Shown piece after piece: positions 53,930 to 64,000 of a stretch of DNA of 64,000 nucleotides (position 1 is the stretch's first letter; every line of letters starts with the position of its first letter). Below the pieces are notes generated by a model. That model did not search any database. It was not told the origin of the DNA and worked only from the letters and a program-made list of their open reading frames with translations. The translations under genes were made by a program, and so were the position numbers. Origin of the DNA: Achatina immaculata (Eukaryota > Mollusca > Gastropoda > Stylommatophora > Achatinidae); the NCBI GenBank assembly GCA_009760885.1, contig CM019712.1, positions 27,263,816 through 27,327,815 of the forward strand, written 5' to 3'.

Positions 53930-56740
53930 TGCCTTCCCGTGCATGTAACGTCACATAGGGCTCGCAAGATAGTTCGCCAATTCAATTTTTCCTGTATTCG
54001 GCGAGCTTTTCAACCTCATCAAGGGATTTTATGCCTATTAATTTGGCCTCTCTTAACAATGTCCTCTTTAGAGTTTCTTCTTTTTCTTTGGCCTGTCATG
54101 TTCCAGTCGATAGCTTGTTTTGTGATTCTTTGAATTTTTCTTCTCATCAAGTGATCAACATATGTCCATCTTCTTTTCCTGATCACCCATGAGACTGGTT
54201 GTTGTTCAGCCATCTGTCTTATCTCTGCATTGTGCTTAAATTCGTTCCACTTCATTGCGAGTATTTTCCTTAAGCATGTGTTTTCATAAGAGTCTAATTT
54301 ATTTTCTATTTCTTTAGTTGTTTTCCAGCTTTCATATGCATAAACGAGGGTGGATATTACATTTGAATTGAATAGTCTTAACTTGGTTTTTGTGCTTATA
54401 ACCTTTGAATGCTATATGTTCTCAGATTCTTGAACATCGATGCTGCTTTTGCAATTCTGATTGTAACTTCCTTTCTGGTGTCACCATCCTGGTCTATGTA
54501 GCTGTCCAGCTATGGAAATTGATTGACTTATGTAATATATGTCCCTTCTACGTGTATTTTTCCATTTTCATTAATGGGAAGTTTCATAATGTTTGTTTTG
54601 TCCTTGTTATTTTCAAATCCTATTTTGCTAGCCAGTGAGGACAGGATATCTATTTTTTCTTGCATGGAATTCACATTGTTACTGATAAGAGTTATGTCAT
54701 CAGCAAAATCAAGATCTTCTAGCTTAATCTCATGTACCCAGTCAATACCTGTGTTACCTGTGGAGCATTTTTTCATTATGAGTCTATTGCAATTCCAAAA
54801 GGTAAAGGAGACAGTATTCGTCCTTCATTCACACATGTTTCACTCTGGAACCATTCACACATCCCTTCTTCTGTTTTGACTGCACAAACATATCCATTGT
54901 AGAAGTCCTCAGTGATGTTGACAGTTTAAGATGGTATTCCATATATACTTAAAATTATTCTCCACAATGAATCTCTGTGTATGCTATCAAATGCCTTTTG
55001 AAAGTCTATGAAGTTTAGTATTAATGGTTTCTGCTTTTCAATATGTTCTTCAAGTATTATTCTTAGAATAAAGATCTGATCGAGACAGTTTATCCCTTTT
55101 CGAAATCATGCTTGTTCTTCTCTCATTGCGGTATCAACTATATCTTTGAGTCTATTCAAAATGATCTTGAAAAATACTTTTGACATAACTGATATTAAGG
55201 TAACACCTCTCCAATTGTTGCAGTCAATAAGGTTGCCTTTTTTGGTATTTTAACAATGATTCATGTTTTCCATTTAGAAGGGACCTTTTCTTCTTTCCAG
55301 ATCTTATTAAACATTCTCTGTAGTTGTCTCATGTTGTTACTGTTGATAGCCCTTAACATTTCGGGTGTTACTTCATCTTCACCTGCAGCTTTGTGGTTAG
55401 CCATTAAATTCACTGGTGTTTTAATTTCATTCAATTTAATTTAATCTAGGTTGACATTTAGTTGTAGGGCTGGTAAATCGGTTTCAAGGTTTATCAATTC
55501 TTTTGGGTGTGGAAATGTTCAGCCCGTCTTTGTTTTTGGTCTTTACTTGATGTTAATAGGGTTCCAGTTTTGCTAAGGATTGGTCTTTCTTTTGATGTAA
55601 TAGTACCTGTCAGCCTCCTTTGTACGTTATTTAAAGTTTTACTGTCTCCAGTTTTTGCTGCTTTCTCTGCGACTTTCGCCATATTGTCTATGTATTCTCT
55701 CTTTTATCCCTTCTAGCTGAACTTTTTACTTTCTTGTCTAGTTCTTTGTATGTTGCTTTCACCAGATCATTTCCAATATCTGTCTTTTCATTCAACATGT
55801 CTAATTTGGATGCTCGTTTTTCATATATGTACTTTCATGTGTTTTCTGATATCCATGCTTTTCTATTTGGTTTTTTCAATCCAGTGCTTGCTTTTGCTGC
55901 TGTGATTATTTTCCCTATGCACAAGTTGTGATCACTGTTAACTTCTGCACCCCTATATGCTCTTACATCCATCATAGATGTTCTGTATTGCTTTCTAATA
56001 CACAAATTATCTATGTGGTTTCTTATTTATTTTCATCTGGAGATATCCACGTTGTTTTATGTGTCTCTTTGTGTGCTTCCAATGACAATGCCCTCTGTTA
56101 GACATATTTCAATTAATTTTTCTCCGTTCTGATTAACCATGTCAATTCCTTCTTTCACCATCACTTTTTCAACGTCGGTGTTATCTTTCCTAACCTTAGC
56201 TTTGAAGTCCCCCATAGCAATTAGGATGTCGTGTTTAGGGACTTTGTTGATGATTTGTTGTAGTTGGTGATAGAAGTCGTCTTTCACATCATCATCTGCA
56301 TCATTCGTGGGTGCATAACACTGTATTATTGTCATTCTTCCTTGTCTTAGGTTGTATCGTGCTCTTATTATACGACTGTTCACTGGTTCCCACTCTACAA
56401 GGCTCTTTGCTGCTACATCTGACATAATTATATCTACCCCCTCTCGATGTTTACCATCATCTCTGCCTGAGTGTATTATTAACTTACCGTTTTTCTCCGA
56501 TCCTTTGCCTGCTTCTGGCCACCGCATTTCACTGATGCCCAGTACCTCTAGATGGTATCTCTCCGTTTCTTTGATGACCTGAGTAGTTTTTGTTGGTGCT
56601 GCCATCGTTATTACATTCCAGAATCCAGTCTTTGTCACATGTTTGGGGCCGACGAATGAGCTCCTCGGAGTTGGCATCCCTGATGCTCGGTTGGTTTCTT
56701 TGCGAGTTTCCGTAACGATATATTTTTTTCCCATCTGGAG
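53930..56740 (-). mobile_element. LINE-B-type element, 2.8 kb, with endonuclease and RT regions (minus strand)
   Basis: The longest retroelement in the window. In element order: endonuclease (56734-56057), a linker, then RT (about 55450-54450) including DLDFADDITLISNN, which holds the catalytic DD at about 54700, and the C-terminal region GILAMKWNEFKHNAEIRQMA, VIRKRRWTYVDHLMRR, ending at about 53935 near TTGCCTTCCCGTGCATG. The RT part is broken by several frameshifts and stops, so the copy is dead. It allows the shorter LINE-B pieces at 2056, 22165 and 62370 to be placed as 3' ends. Confidence 0.85.
56057..56734 (-). pseudogene. LINE-B endonuclease domain (EEP fold)
   Basis: An open frame of 225 codons. 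It holds TGFWNVITMAAPTK, LGISEMRW with the catalytic Glu at residue 69, SGRDDGKHREGVDIIMS, IIQCYAPTNDAD with Tyr140, and LIAMGDFKAKV. The last is normally GDFNAKVG; here Asp176 is kept but the following catalytic Asn is Lys178 and the Gly is Arg, so activity is doubtful. It would nick genomic DNA to prime reverse transcription. The frame stops before the final SDH region and the RT. Confidence 0.85.
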
Positions 56741-56925
56741 TCGCCTGTAGATAGGTCCCAGGATAAGGTTGTTAGCCTTATGCCCAACTCTCTGTACATG
56801 ATATGTGACAGATCAAGCGGAATTCCGCTGATTTCTGCATGCCCGTGAGAGCGAAAAAAAATAACTGAGAGGACAACAACAACATGCTAATTAAAGCAAA
56901 CAAGGCAGAATATATGGAAGTCTGA
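56741..56925. other. Spacer, possible LINE 5' region
   Basis: A short non-coding stretch upstream, in element direction, of the endonuclease; it may be 5' UTR. Confidence 0.3.
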
Positions 56926-56929
56926 ACAC

Positions 56930-57385
56930 TGAGATTGACAAGGAAAATCAGAATATTTAAGAGTAATGTCCTAAGTGTGCTACTCTACGGAGGAGAATGC
57001 TGGAAAATGACCATAACTATAGAAAAGAAGCTGAAATCTTTCCAGAATAAACGTTTTCGACGGATTAAAAGAATACTTTGGCCAAACACCGTAAAAAAAG
57101 CAATTTCTTGCCAGAAAGCAGATGAAGCCGCTGACAGCGATAATCTAGAAAAGACGGTAACGATGGTATGGATAGGTTCTGACTGAGAACTCATTACCAA
57201 AAATGACACTAAGAAGAACATCAGGATTAAGTGTAGAACAAAGGAGATATGGAGAGGAACAGAGGAGGATGTTGAGCAATAGAGGGCTCTCCTGAGCAAC
57301 AGAGGAAAAAAGGCGAAGGGCAGACGTTTGTGGAAAGCTCTTGCGGAAACCTCATGTGTCTTGGGTACTTAAAGTTCAGAGACAG
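56930..57385 (+). mobile_element. LINE-E 3' fragment, plus strand, decayed
   Basis: The open part 56935-57186 (RKIRIFKSNVLSVLLYGGEC, KLKSFQNKRFRRIKRIL) is the post-palm region. It continues in other frames with AACTCATTACCAAAAATGAC and TTGGGTACTTAAAGTTCAGA, which match the end of the copy at 12036. Confidence 0.75.
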
Positions 57386-57424
57386 GGATTTAGTTATATT
57401 ACTAGTAGAGACCGTCAGAGAGTT

Positions 57425-58060
57425 CAGTAAGTCAGTCATTTGCATTTCCCTTACAGATCTTTGCGTCCTTAACATCTCTCCTGTAGGTCTCTCTGTTGTG
57501 AGCAAAATGACATGCTGTTGATGCGTCCATTCGAAGATCATCAATGATGTCTTGTAGCCATCTTGGCCTTTGTCTTCCTCTCTTTATTTTTCACATTATG
57601 TACCCTTTCAAGACGGTTTTCTCTAAATTCGCATAACGTTTAATATATCCAAAATATTTAAGTTTCCTCTGTTTAATTATCCTTGCTATTCAATCTTCTT
57701 CAATATTAATTATTGTATTATGGATATATTTGTTCTTTTTCGTGTCCATGATATTTGAAGAACTCTTCTGTAGCATTTACATTCAAAGGCATTTATGTGT
57801 TTCTCAGCTGTTTTGTTAAGTGTCCAGGTCTCACAGGCATATGTTGTGATGGGAAAGATGCATGCCCTTAAAAATCTTATTTTTGTAGTTCTGCCTGTTC
57901 CTCTCCACATATTCTTTATTTGTTTTATTCTTTGAAGAGCGATAGATGTCCTCCTTTTTTAATTTCCATCACTGTATATCCATTATTAGTTAGTAATGAT
58001 CCAAGATATTGAAGAACTCTCCATCTCTTCCAAATCTTCCTCGTTGATAAATATTTCAGC
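57425..58060 (-). mobile_element. LINE-C 3' fragment, minus strand
   Basis: Starts at GTAAGTCAGTCATTTGC (tail). The frame 57710-57910 encodes TKIRFLRACIFPITTYACET and ECKCYRRVLQISWTRKRTNI. It lies 140 bp from the next LINE-C copy in the same orientation. Confidence 0.85.
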
Positions 58061-58202
58061 TGCCTTGTTTGTTTGTCAAACAGCTACAACAAATATTTTA
58101 GTGGTAAAATAAAGAACAAAATAACACATAAAAGCGATTAACACTGTTAAAAACACTACGTTAAATGTCCTGTAATAAAGGTCGTGACAGCTGCGGTAAA
58201 AC

Positions 58203-59285
58203 TGGTTCATTCATTCATTCCTTTGCATGTCCCTTGCGGAACTTTGCCTCCCAAACAGCACTCCTGTAGGCCTCTCGGTTGTGAGCAAGATGGCCTGCCG
58301 CTGCTGCATCCATTTCCAGATCATCAACGATGTCTTGCAGCCATCTTCGTTTCGGTCTTCCTCTCTTTCTTTTTCCCATTATGTATCCCTCCAATATGGT
58401 CTTCTCTAAATTATCATGACGTTTAATGTGGCCAAAATATTTAAGTTTTCTCTCTTTAATCCTCTTTACTAGCCAGCCTTCATCAATATTAAGCTCTTGC
58501 AGTATAGATATATTTGTTCGTTTTTGTGTCCACGATATTTGGAGAACTCTTCTATAGCATTTACATTCAAAGGCATTTATGTGCTTCTCAGCTGTTTTGT
58601 TAAGTGTCCAGGTCTCACAGGCATATGTTGCGATGGGAAAGATGCATGCCCTTAAAAATCTTATTTTTGTGGTTCTGTCTGCTTCTCTCCACAGATTCTT
58701 TATTTGTTTTACTTTCTGAAGAGCAATAGATGTCCTCCTTTTAATTTCCCTCATTGTATCTCCATTATTAGTTAGTAGTGATCCAAGATATTCAAAACTC
58801 TCCACTTCTTCCAGTTTTTCCTCATTGATACATATTTCAGTTGCCTTGTTTGTTTTATCAGTTGTCATCACTTTAGTTTTCTTTGCATTAAGATAGAGGT
58901 TCTGCTCTTCGCTGTTCTTGCGGACTGACATAATCAGTTTTTCCATTCCTTCTTGTGTTGTGGACAGCAATACTGTGTCATCAGCATATCTAATCTCTGG
59001 TATTTCATAACCTCCAACTGTTATGGCATCGTAATATTTTTTGTCTACATTTTCTCTAACATTCCTCATTATATTTTCAGTATACAAGTTAAATAAGTAG
59101 GGTGACAATATGCACCCCTGACGGACCCCTTGTTTTATGTCAAACCAACTTGTTGTTTCACCATTTATTCTTACTGCTGCTTGTTGGTCTAAATACAGCA
59201 GTGATGTTAATTGTATCAAATGTGTTGGAAATCCCATTTTTTTCATTATTGCCCAAAGTTTCTGGTGTTGTACACAACTGGTTCT
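58203..59285 (-). mobile_element. LINE-C, minus strand, long 5'-truncated copy with (TGAA)n tail
   Basis: The 3' end is marked by TTCATTCATTCATTCCTTTG on the + strand, i.e. a short (GAAT)n tail. Coding homology extends from just after this to about 59285, where the copy is truncated within the RT. Confidence 0.9.
58215..59246 (-). CDS. LINE-C reverse transcriptase, uninterrupted 343-codon part
   Basis: The palm and C-terminal part of an RTE-like reverse transcriptase with no stop or frameshift. It holds [34 protein letters not shown] (residues 39-55), [11 protein letters not shown] with the catalytic Asp pair at 89-90, VESFEYLGSLLTNNGDTM, the ACETWTLNKTAEKHINAFEC segment, LKYFGHIKRHDNLEK and GKRKRGRPKRRWLQDIVDDL near the end. 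The frame remains open a little upstream of the first Met. The N-terminal RT and endonuclease are missing, so it cannot act alone. Open length and intact motifs point to a recent insertion. Confidence 0.9.
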   Translation of the reverse strand: MKKMGFPTHLIQLTSLLYLDQQAAVRINGETTSWFDIKQGVRQGCILSPYLFNLYTENIMRNVRENVDKKYYDAITVGGYEIPEIRYADDTVLLSTTQEGMEKLIMSVRKNSEEQNLYLNAKKTKVMTTDKTNKATEICINEEKLEEVESFEYLGSLLTNNGDTMREIKRRTSIALQKVKQIKNLWREADRTTKIRFLRACIFPIATYACETWTLNKTAEKHINAFECKCYRRVLQISWTQKRTNISILQELNIDEGWLVKRIKERKLKYFGHIKRHDNLEKTILEGYIMGKRKRGRPKRRWLQDIVDDLEMDAAAAGHLAHNREAYRSAVWEAKFRKGHAKE

Positions 59286-59688
59286 AGTAACGAAAATAGA
59301 CAGGCTTTTCGTGCATGACTTTCTTACTGGCAGTAGGCTGAAAGGCTAAGTCTATATAATTCTTATACAAATTTCCTGTTTTTTTTTAACCTTTTGTGTT
59401 GTGCGTGTATGTGATCCTTGAAAAAGGCATTTGCTGAAATACTGGATTGTTGTAATATCCTTCATATATATGTACTCATCTTGCTTTCTGCTATTCTTGT
59501 TTCTGTCCACTTTCCTTACTCTTTCTATCTTCGTATACAACTCTACCATGCACCTCCATTTCTTTTGTAATGAAAGTACAATTTTAAAAGTATCATATTA
59601 AAAATACTGTGTTACAAGTGCTATAGATGACTAGCCATTTGAACTTAAGCTGTTTTAAATGCTCTTCATAAAATACAAAAGTAGTATG
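59286..59688. other. Intergenic with short shared interspersed sequence
   Basis: 59410-59480 shares phrases with 39060-39135. No gene. Confidence 0.4.
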
Positions 59689-59689
59689 G

Positions 59690-59995
59690 TCACCTTGAGT
59701 AGCAGTTCTTAAGCTTTTCTTTAGCGGTAGACTACCTTAGTGTAGCAGTTCATAAGCTTTTGTTTGGCCGTGGACTACCTTAGAGTAGCAGTTCATAAGC
59801 TTTTGTTTGGCCGTGGACTACCTTAGAGTAGCAGTTCTTAAGCTTTTGTTTGGCCGTGGACTACCTTAGAGTAGCAGTTCTTAAGCTTTTGTTTGACAGT
59901 GGACTACCTTAGAGTAGCAGTTCTTAAACTTCTGTTTGGCCGTGGACTACCTTAGAGTAGCAGTTCTTAAGCTTGATTTTGGACGTTGCCTACCT
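59690..59995. repeat. 43-bp minisatellite, about 7 copies
   Basis: Units contain TTAAGCTTTTGTTTGGCCGT and GGACTACCTTAGAGTAGCAG. Confidence 0.95.
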
Positions 59996-60052
59996 TTACT
60001 GGCCTGAAAACAACTATCGACCGGTGATGAATAATTCTAGTTAAGTTACCAG

Positions 60053-60939
60053 ACGAGACACTCCGAGAGCTGTATAAATGTAATCATATCAGTAAATGGA
60101 CAATCCGAGAGCTGTATAAATGTAATCATATCAGTAAATAGACAATCCGAGAGCTGCATAAATGTAATCACATCAGTAAATAGACACTCCGAGAGCTGTA
60201 TAAATGTAATCATATCAGTAAATAGACACTCAGAGAGCTGTATAAATGTAATCACATCAGTAAATAGACACTCCGAGAGCTGTATAAATGTAATCACATC
60301 AGTAAATAGACACTCCGAGAGCTGTATGAATGTAATCATATCAGTAAATAGACACTCCGAGAGCTGTATGAATGTAATCATATCAGTAAATAGACACTCC
60401 GAGAGCTGTATACATGTAATCATATCAGTAAATAGACACTCTGAGAGCTATGTAAATGTAATCATATCAGTAAATAGACACTCTTAGAGCTATGTAAATG
60501 TAATCATATCAGTAAACAGACAATCTGAGAGCTATGTAAATGTAATCTTATCAGTAAATAGACACTCTGAGAGCTATGTAAATGTAATCATATCAGTAAA
60601 TAGACACTCTGAGAGCTATGTAAATGTAATCATATCAGTAAATAGACACTCTGAGAGCTGTATACACGTAATCATATCAGTAAATAGACACTCTGAGAGC
60701 TATGTAAATGCAATCATATCAGTAAATAGACACTCTGAGAGCTATGTAAATGTAATCATATCAGTAAATAGACACTCTGAGAGCTATGTAAATGTAATCA
60801 TATCAGTAAATAGACACTCTGAGAGCTATGTAAATGTAATCATATCAGTAAATAGACACTCTGAGAGCTATGTAAATGTAATCATATCAGTAAATAGACA
60901 CTCCGAGAGCTGTATACACGTAATCATATCAGTAAAGAC
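60053..60939. repeat. 42-bp minisatellite, about 21 copies (left part)
   Basis: The unit contains TAGACACTCCGAGAGCTGTA and AATGTAATCATATCAGTAAA. Left units carry CTGTATAAATG and later units CTATGTAAATG, so two sub-blocks exist. 42 nt is a multiple of three, hence the 125-codon minus frame at 60046-60423. The array is cut by an insertion at 60940 and resumes at 61096. Confidence 0.95.
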
Positions 60940-61095
60940 TGATTGATTGATTGATTGATTGATTGATCTTTATTTCAAAAGGGTTAAGAATTGGGCACGC
61001 AGGCCTGTCTGACATTCTGCCCTTTATCATACATCTTTCACTCTATTCCAGACATTCTACAAATATGCTGTTCATGTAACAACATAATTAACATT
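60940..61095 (-). mobile_element. Repeat D insertion (156 bp) inside the 42-bp array
   Basis: A reverse-orientation copy of the 5826-5990 repeat. Its (ATCA)n tail, seen as (GATT)n on +, lies at 60940-60966, followed by CTTTATTTCAAAAGGGTTAA. It is flanked on both sides by AAGAC (60935-60939 and 61096-61100), a probable target-site duplication. Confidence 0.8.
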
Positions 61096-61405
61096 AAGAC
61101 ACTCAGAGAGCTGTATAAAAGTAATCATATCAGTAGAGAGTCAGTGACAGAGGTACATTATATGTAGTTATCTTACCAGAAGGAGTACTTAGAGAGCTCT
61201 ATACATGTAATCATATTAATAGAAAGACACTGACGGATGTATGTTATCAGTAGAGAGACACGGCCAGATGTATGTTATCAGTAGAGAGACACGGCCAGAT
61301 GTATGTTATCAGTAGAGAGACACTGCCAGATGTATGTTATCAGTAGAGAGACAACTGACGGATGTATGTTATCCGTAGAGAGACAACTGACGGATGTATG
61401 CTATC
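61096..61405. repeat. 42-bp array (right remnant) and 31-bp derived array
   Basis: GACACTCAGAGAGCTGTATAA and TAATCATATCAGTAGAGAG continue the 42-bp array. From about 61235 a shorter unit of 31 bp (AGTAGAGAGACACGGCCAGA with TGTATGTTATC) repeats about 5 times. Confidence 0.85.
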
Positions 61406-62150
61406 AGTAGTTATATTGCCGGTAGGAGCATTCAAAAACATACACTAAGTGTATTTATATTACACATATGGCCCTCACATAACTAACTGTACTAGTAAAG
61501 ACATTTATAAAAATACATCAGCGGTATGTATATTACAAGTATTGACTCTCAGACAAGCCACACGAGCAGTACTCGTGCCTTTATTTGGGTTATTATTGTT
61601 GAGAAAAGAGACTGGATGCGGGGGCCACACACAGGAAGGTGGGGAAAGTCCCTGGACAGTGGTGTATGCTGAACAAAGCGGACCTTGATACTCACACCCT
61701 CGTGGGTATTGTTTGGGTAATTGTGAGCATGAACAGGACTACTCCCCTGCCGTACCCCCCACCCCAAACCACACACACAGCTCTAAAGACGGAACATGGA
61801 AAGGTTACCGTTATATTATAAACGGAACATGTGCACAATATACATTGAAATAATATTCTCTGCACTGACGTACATGATTGATGCCCCTGTCTCTCCCTGT
61901 GAGTTATTTCCAGACAGCACCAGAGTTATCCCCCCTCCCTACGCCTCCGTCCCATCTGGGAGAAAAGACTGTTTCCAGTCTTACAACAGCAGTGTTATTC
62001 AACATTTTTTTTTTTAGATTATTGTAACTCCAGATGTAATTTATATACTAATTACGTACCTCTAATTTTTGCTACATAATTTTAAGTAATCAAGCTACTT
62101 TTACATTTATAAAATTCAAGGGCAAAGGATAAGCAGCTAACAAATTTTCC
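61406..62150. other. Intergenic, nothing recognised
   Basis: Includes a moderately GC-rich part (61560-61780) with an unidentified 75-codon minus frame, and a poly(T) run at 62006-62017. Confidence 0.35.
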
Positions 62151-62154
62151 AGGT

Positions 62155-62364
62155 TAATACACCTAACGTTTAATACACCTAAAGTTTAATATATTAAAGT
62201 TTAATACACCTAAAATTTAATGAACCTAAAGTTTAATACACTTAAAGTTTAATACACTAAAGTTTAATACACCTAAAGTTTATACATAATAACGTTTAAT
62301 TCACCTAAAGCTTACTATATTAAAGTTTAATACACCTAAATTTTATTATATTACAGTTTAATAC
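62155..62364. repeat. 17-bp minisatellite (left part)
   Basis: About 12 units of TAATACACCTAAAGTTT with frequent small changes. It is interrupted by the LINE-B insertion and resumes at 63316. Confidence 0.9.
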
Positions 62365-62369
62365 AGTTA

Positions 62370-63310
62370 CAATATCTTTCCCGTGCCGCCCGTATGATAG
62401 TTCACCAAGATGTCCTGTCTTCGGCGAGTTTTTCAATCTCATCAAGAGATGTTATGCCCACTGAACTGGCCTATCTTAACGGTGTCCTCTTTAGAGTTTC
62501 ACGTGGTCGACCTCTTTTTCTTCGGCCTGTTGTGTTCCACTTGATAGCTTGTTTGGGGGTTCTCTGACTGTTTCTTCTCATCACATGGCCGACATATGTC
62601 CGTCTTCTTTTTATGATCACCCATGAGACAGGCTGTTGTTTGTTCACCTGTCTTATCTCTGCGTTGTTCTTAAATTCGTTCCACTTTATACTGAATATTT
62701 TCCTTAGACATTTGTTTTCGAAAAAAGTCTAATTTCTTGTCCGTTTCTTTAGTTGTTTTCCAGCTTTCACATTTATAAATGGTGGTGAATATTACATTTG
62801 AATTGAATAATCTTAACTTGGCTTTTGTGCTTATAACTCTTAATGTCAGTTATTCTCGAAATTCTTGAAGGTCAATGCTGCTTTTGCAATTCGAATTCTA
62901 ACTTCCATTTGGTTTATTTCTTCAACAGCTGTTCCTTCTACGTATATTTTTCCTTCATGGTTTATGAGAAGTTTCACTATTTTTGTTTTATCCTTGTTAA
63001 TTTCAAGTCCTGTTTTACTAGCCACTGTAGACATCATACCTGATGTTTCTTGCAGTGATTTCATACTGTCACTGATAAGAGTTATGTCATCTGCAAAATC
63101 AAGATCTTCCTGCTGGGTCTTATGTACCCAATCAATGCCGTTTTACCTGTGCAGCACTGTTTCATTATGAAGTTTATGGCAATTGCAAAAAAGCTTTGGA
63201 GATAATATACATCCTTGTTTCACGCCTGTTTCAATCTGGAACCATTCACTCATTCCTTCTTCTGTGCTGATTGCACAAAAATATCCATCGTAGAAGTTTC
63301 TAATGATGTT
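62370..63310 (-). mobile_element. LINE-B 3' fragment inserted into the 17-bp array, minus strand
   Basis: The 3' end is at CTTTCCCGTGCCG (62377), the same family end as at 2895 and 22540. Coding pieces on the minus strand include ILTVRKKTDICRPCDEK-like sequence, KWNEFKNNAEIRQ, then EGTAVEEINQMEVRIRIAKA and SKTGLEINKDKTKIVKLLIN (62846-63064), and the FADD region at about 63095. It is 5' truncated. AGTTA at 62365-62369 and 63311-63315 is the probable target-site duplication; removing the insert and one AGTTA restores a regular 17-bp array. Confidence 0.85.
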
Positions 63311-63315
63311 AGTTA

Positions 63316-63395
63316 AAGTTTAATACACCTTAAGTTGAATACACATACAGGTTAATACACCTGAATTTAATATACATAAAGTTTAGTGCGTTTCG
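63316..63395. repeat. 17-bp minisatellite (right part)
   Basis: AAGTTTAATACACCTTAAGT and following diverged units continue the array seen at 62155-62364. Confidence 0.8.
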
Positions 63396-63690
63396 ATACT
63401 TAAAAAAACAAATTGGCAGTTAAAAAAAACCAAACAACGTATTTCTTATTTCTAATTGTATGAAAATGACTGAATGAACAAAATTACACTCGAACTGAAT
63501 ATTCTGGGCAGTTAAAAGTTGTCTGAAGAATTTGAAATCAGTCCATCAGATATATTGCTAACTATTAATTAATGTGATTCTAATCTTTCGGTACATCGTG
63601 CTTCCTTGATACAGGCACATATTGGTAGTTGTTTTGTTTTAATTATTTTTTCACGTACCTCTTTTATTTGATTCTCGTACAATCTAAGGA
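63396..63690. other. Spacer, nothing recognised
   Basis: AT-rich, no feature. Confidence 0.4.
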
Positions 63691-63692
63691 TA

Positions 63693-64000
63693 CTCTTACC
63701 CTGGTTGGGCAACACTTGTAGCCTGGTTGGACAACACTTGTACCCTGGTTGGACAACACTTGTACCCTGGTTGGGCAACACTTGTACCCTGGTTGGGCAA
63801 CACTTGTACCCTGGTTGGGCAACACTTGTAGCCTGGTTGGACAACACTTGTACCCTGGTTGGGCAACACTTGTATCCTGGTTGGACAACACTTGTACCCT
63901 GGTTGGACAACACTTGTACCCTGGTTGGGCAACACTTGTACTCTGGTTGGGCAACACTTGTACCCTGGTTGGACAACACTTGTAACCTGGTTGGACAAAA
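63693..64000. repeat. 22-bp minisatellite, about 14 copies, running off the window
   Basis: Units AACACTTGTACCCTGGTTGG plus GC or AC. Variants (AGCCTGG, ATCCTGG, CTCTGG) are scattered. The minus-strand Cys/Pro/Thr-rich frames are repeat artefacts. Confidence 0.95.

Noticed and set aside
60046..60423. 125-codon minus-strand protein with 14-residue repeats
   Set aside because: The 42-bp unit is a multiple of three, and the frame ends as soon as units with the CTATGTAAATG variant appear; no non-repeat coding part.
63569..63998. Cys/Pro/Thr-rich repeat proteins on the minus strand
   Set aside because: Three overlapping frames across a 22-bp array; a 22-nt unit cycles through frames, so openness is only a property of the unit.

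Overview
The window is animal nuclear DNA: AT-rich, intron-containing and dominated by decayed transposons and tandem repeats, with no prokaryotic-style gene clusters. Several non-LTR retrotransposon families of the endonuclease/reverse-transcriptase (RTE-like) kind, an R2/NeSL-like element, mariner copies and tRNA-like SINEs, together with an extracellular von Willebrand factor A (vWA) gene, fit a lophotrochozoan, most likely a mollusc such as a gastropod. The species cannot be fixed from the sequence alone.

The only host gene supported at exon level lies on the + strand from about 3.4 to 19.2 kb. It has a 120-nt Cys/Trp-rich exon (3459-3578), three 9-nt microexons (7966-7974, 8327-8335, 10366-10374), three exons that together make a complete vWA domain with an intact MIDAS metal site (14353-14588, 15605-15767, 18120-18302), and a short terminal exon with a stop codon (18416-18438) followed by a 3' UTR and an AATAAA at 19191. 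All splice phases agree. The microexons lie in duplicated intronic units and encode a growing linker of Asp-Lys-X tripeptides (DKT, DKQ, DKP) just before the vWA domain. Each is a multiple of three and phase 1-1, so any of them can be skipped without a frameshift. The 5' part of the gene lies beyond the left edge or was not recognised.

Region by region: 0-5 kb holds nested LINE fragments and two almost identical copies, 4124 bp apart, of an RNase H fragment in which a 35-bp minisatellite has expanded. 5-8 kb holds LINE-C and other interspersed repeats plus a GC-rich composite block. 8-19 kb is the microexon/vWA gene, with LINE, SINE and minisatellite sequence in its introns. 19-27 kb is simple sequence, an R2/NeSL-like LINE end, a LINE-B end and two mariner remnants. 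27-30 kb is a minus-strand LINE. 30-43 kb holds a near full-length mariner with both inverted termini and a long series of minisatellites. 43-46 kb has LINE-C and LINE-A copies. 46-53 kb is mostly minisatellite. 53-59 kb is a dense LINE block, including a 2.8-kb copy with endonuclease and RT regions and an uninterrupted 343-codon RT reading frame. 59-64 kb is minisatellite again, with two insertions that carry readable target-site duplications.

Local family names (LINE-A, B, C, E, H, J, R and repeat D) are labels used only here. More than 25 separate minisatellites occur in 64 kb. Several overlap or abut LINE 3' ends, LINE coding sequence or splice acceptors, which suggests how such arrays are seeded in this genome. 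Most long open frames inside arrays are a by-product of unit lengths divisible by three. All assignments rest on reading motifs by eye; no database search was possible.
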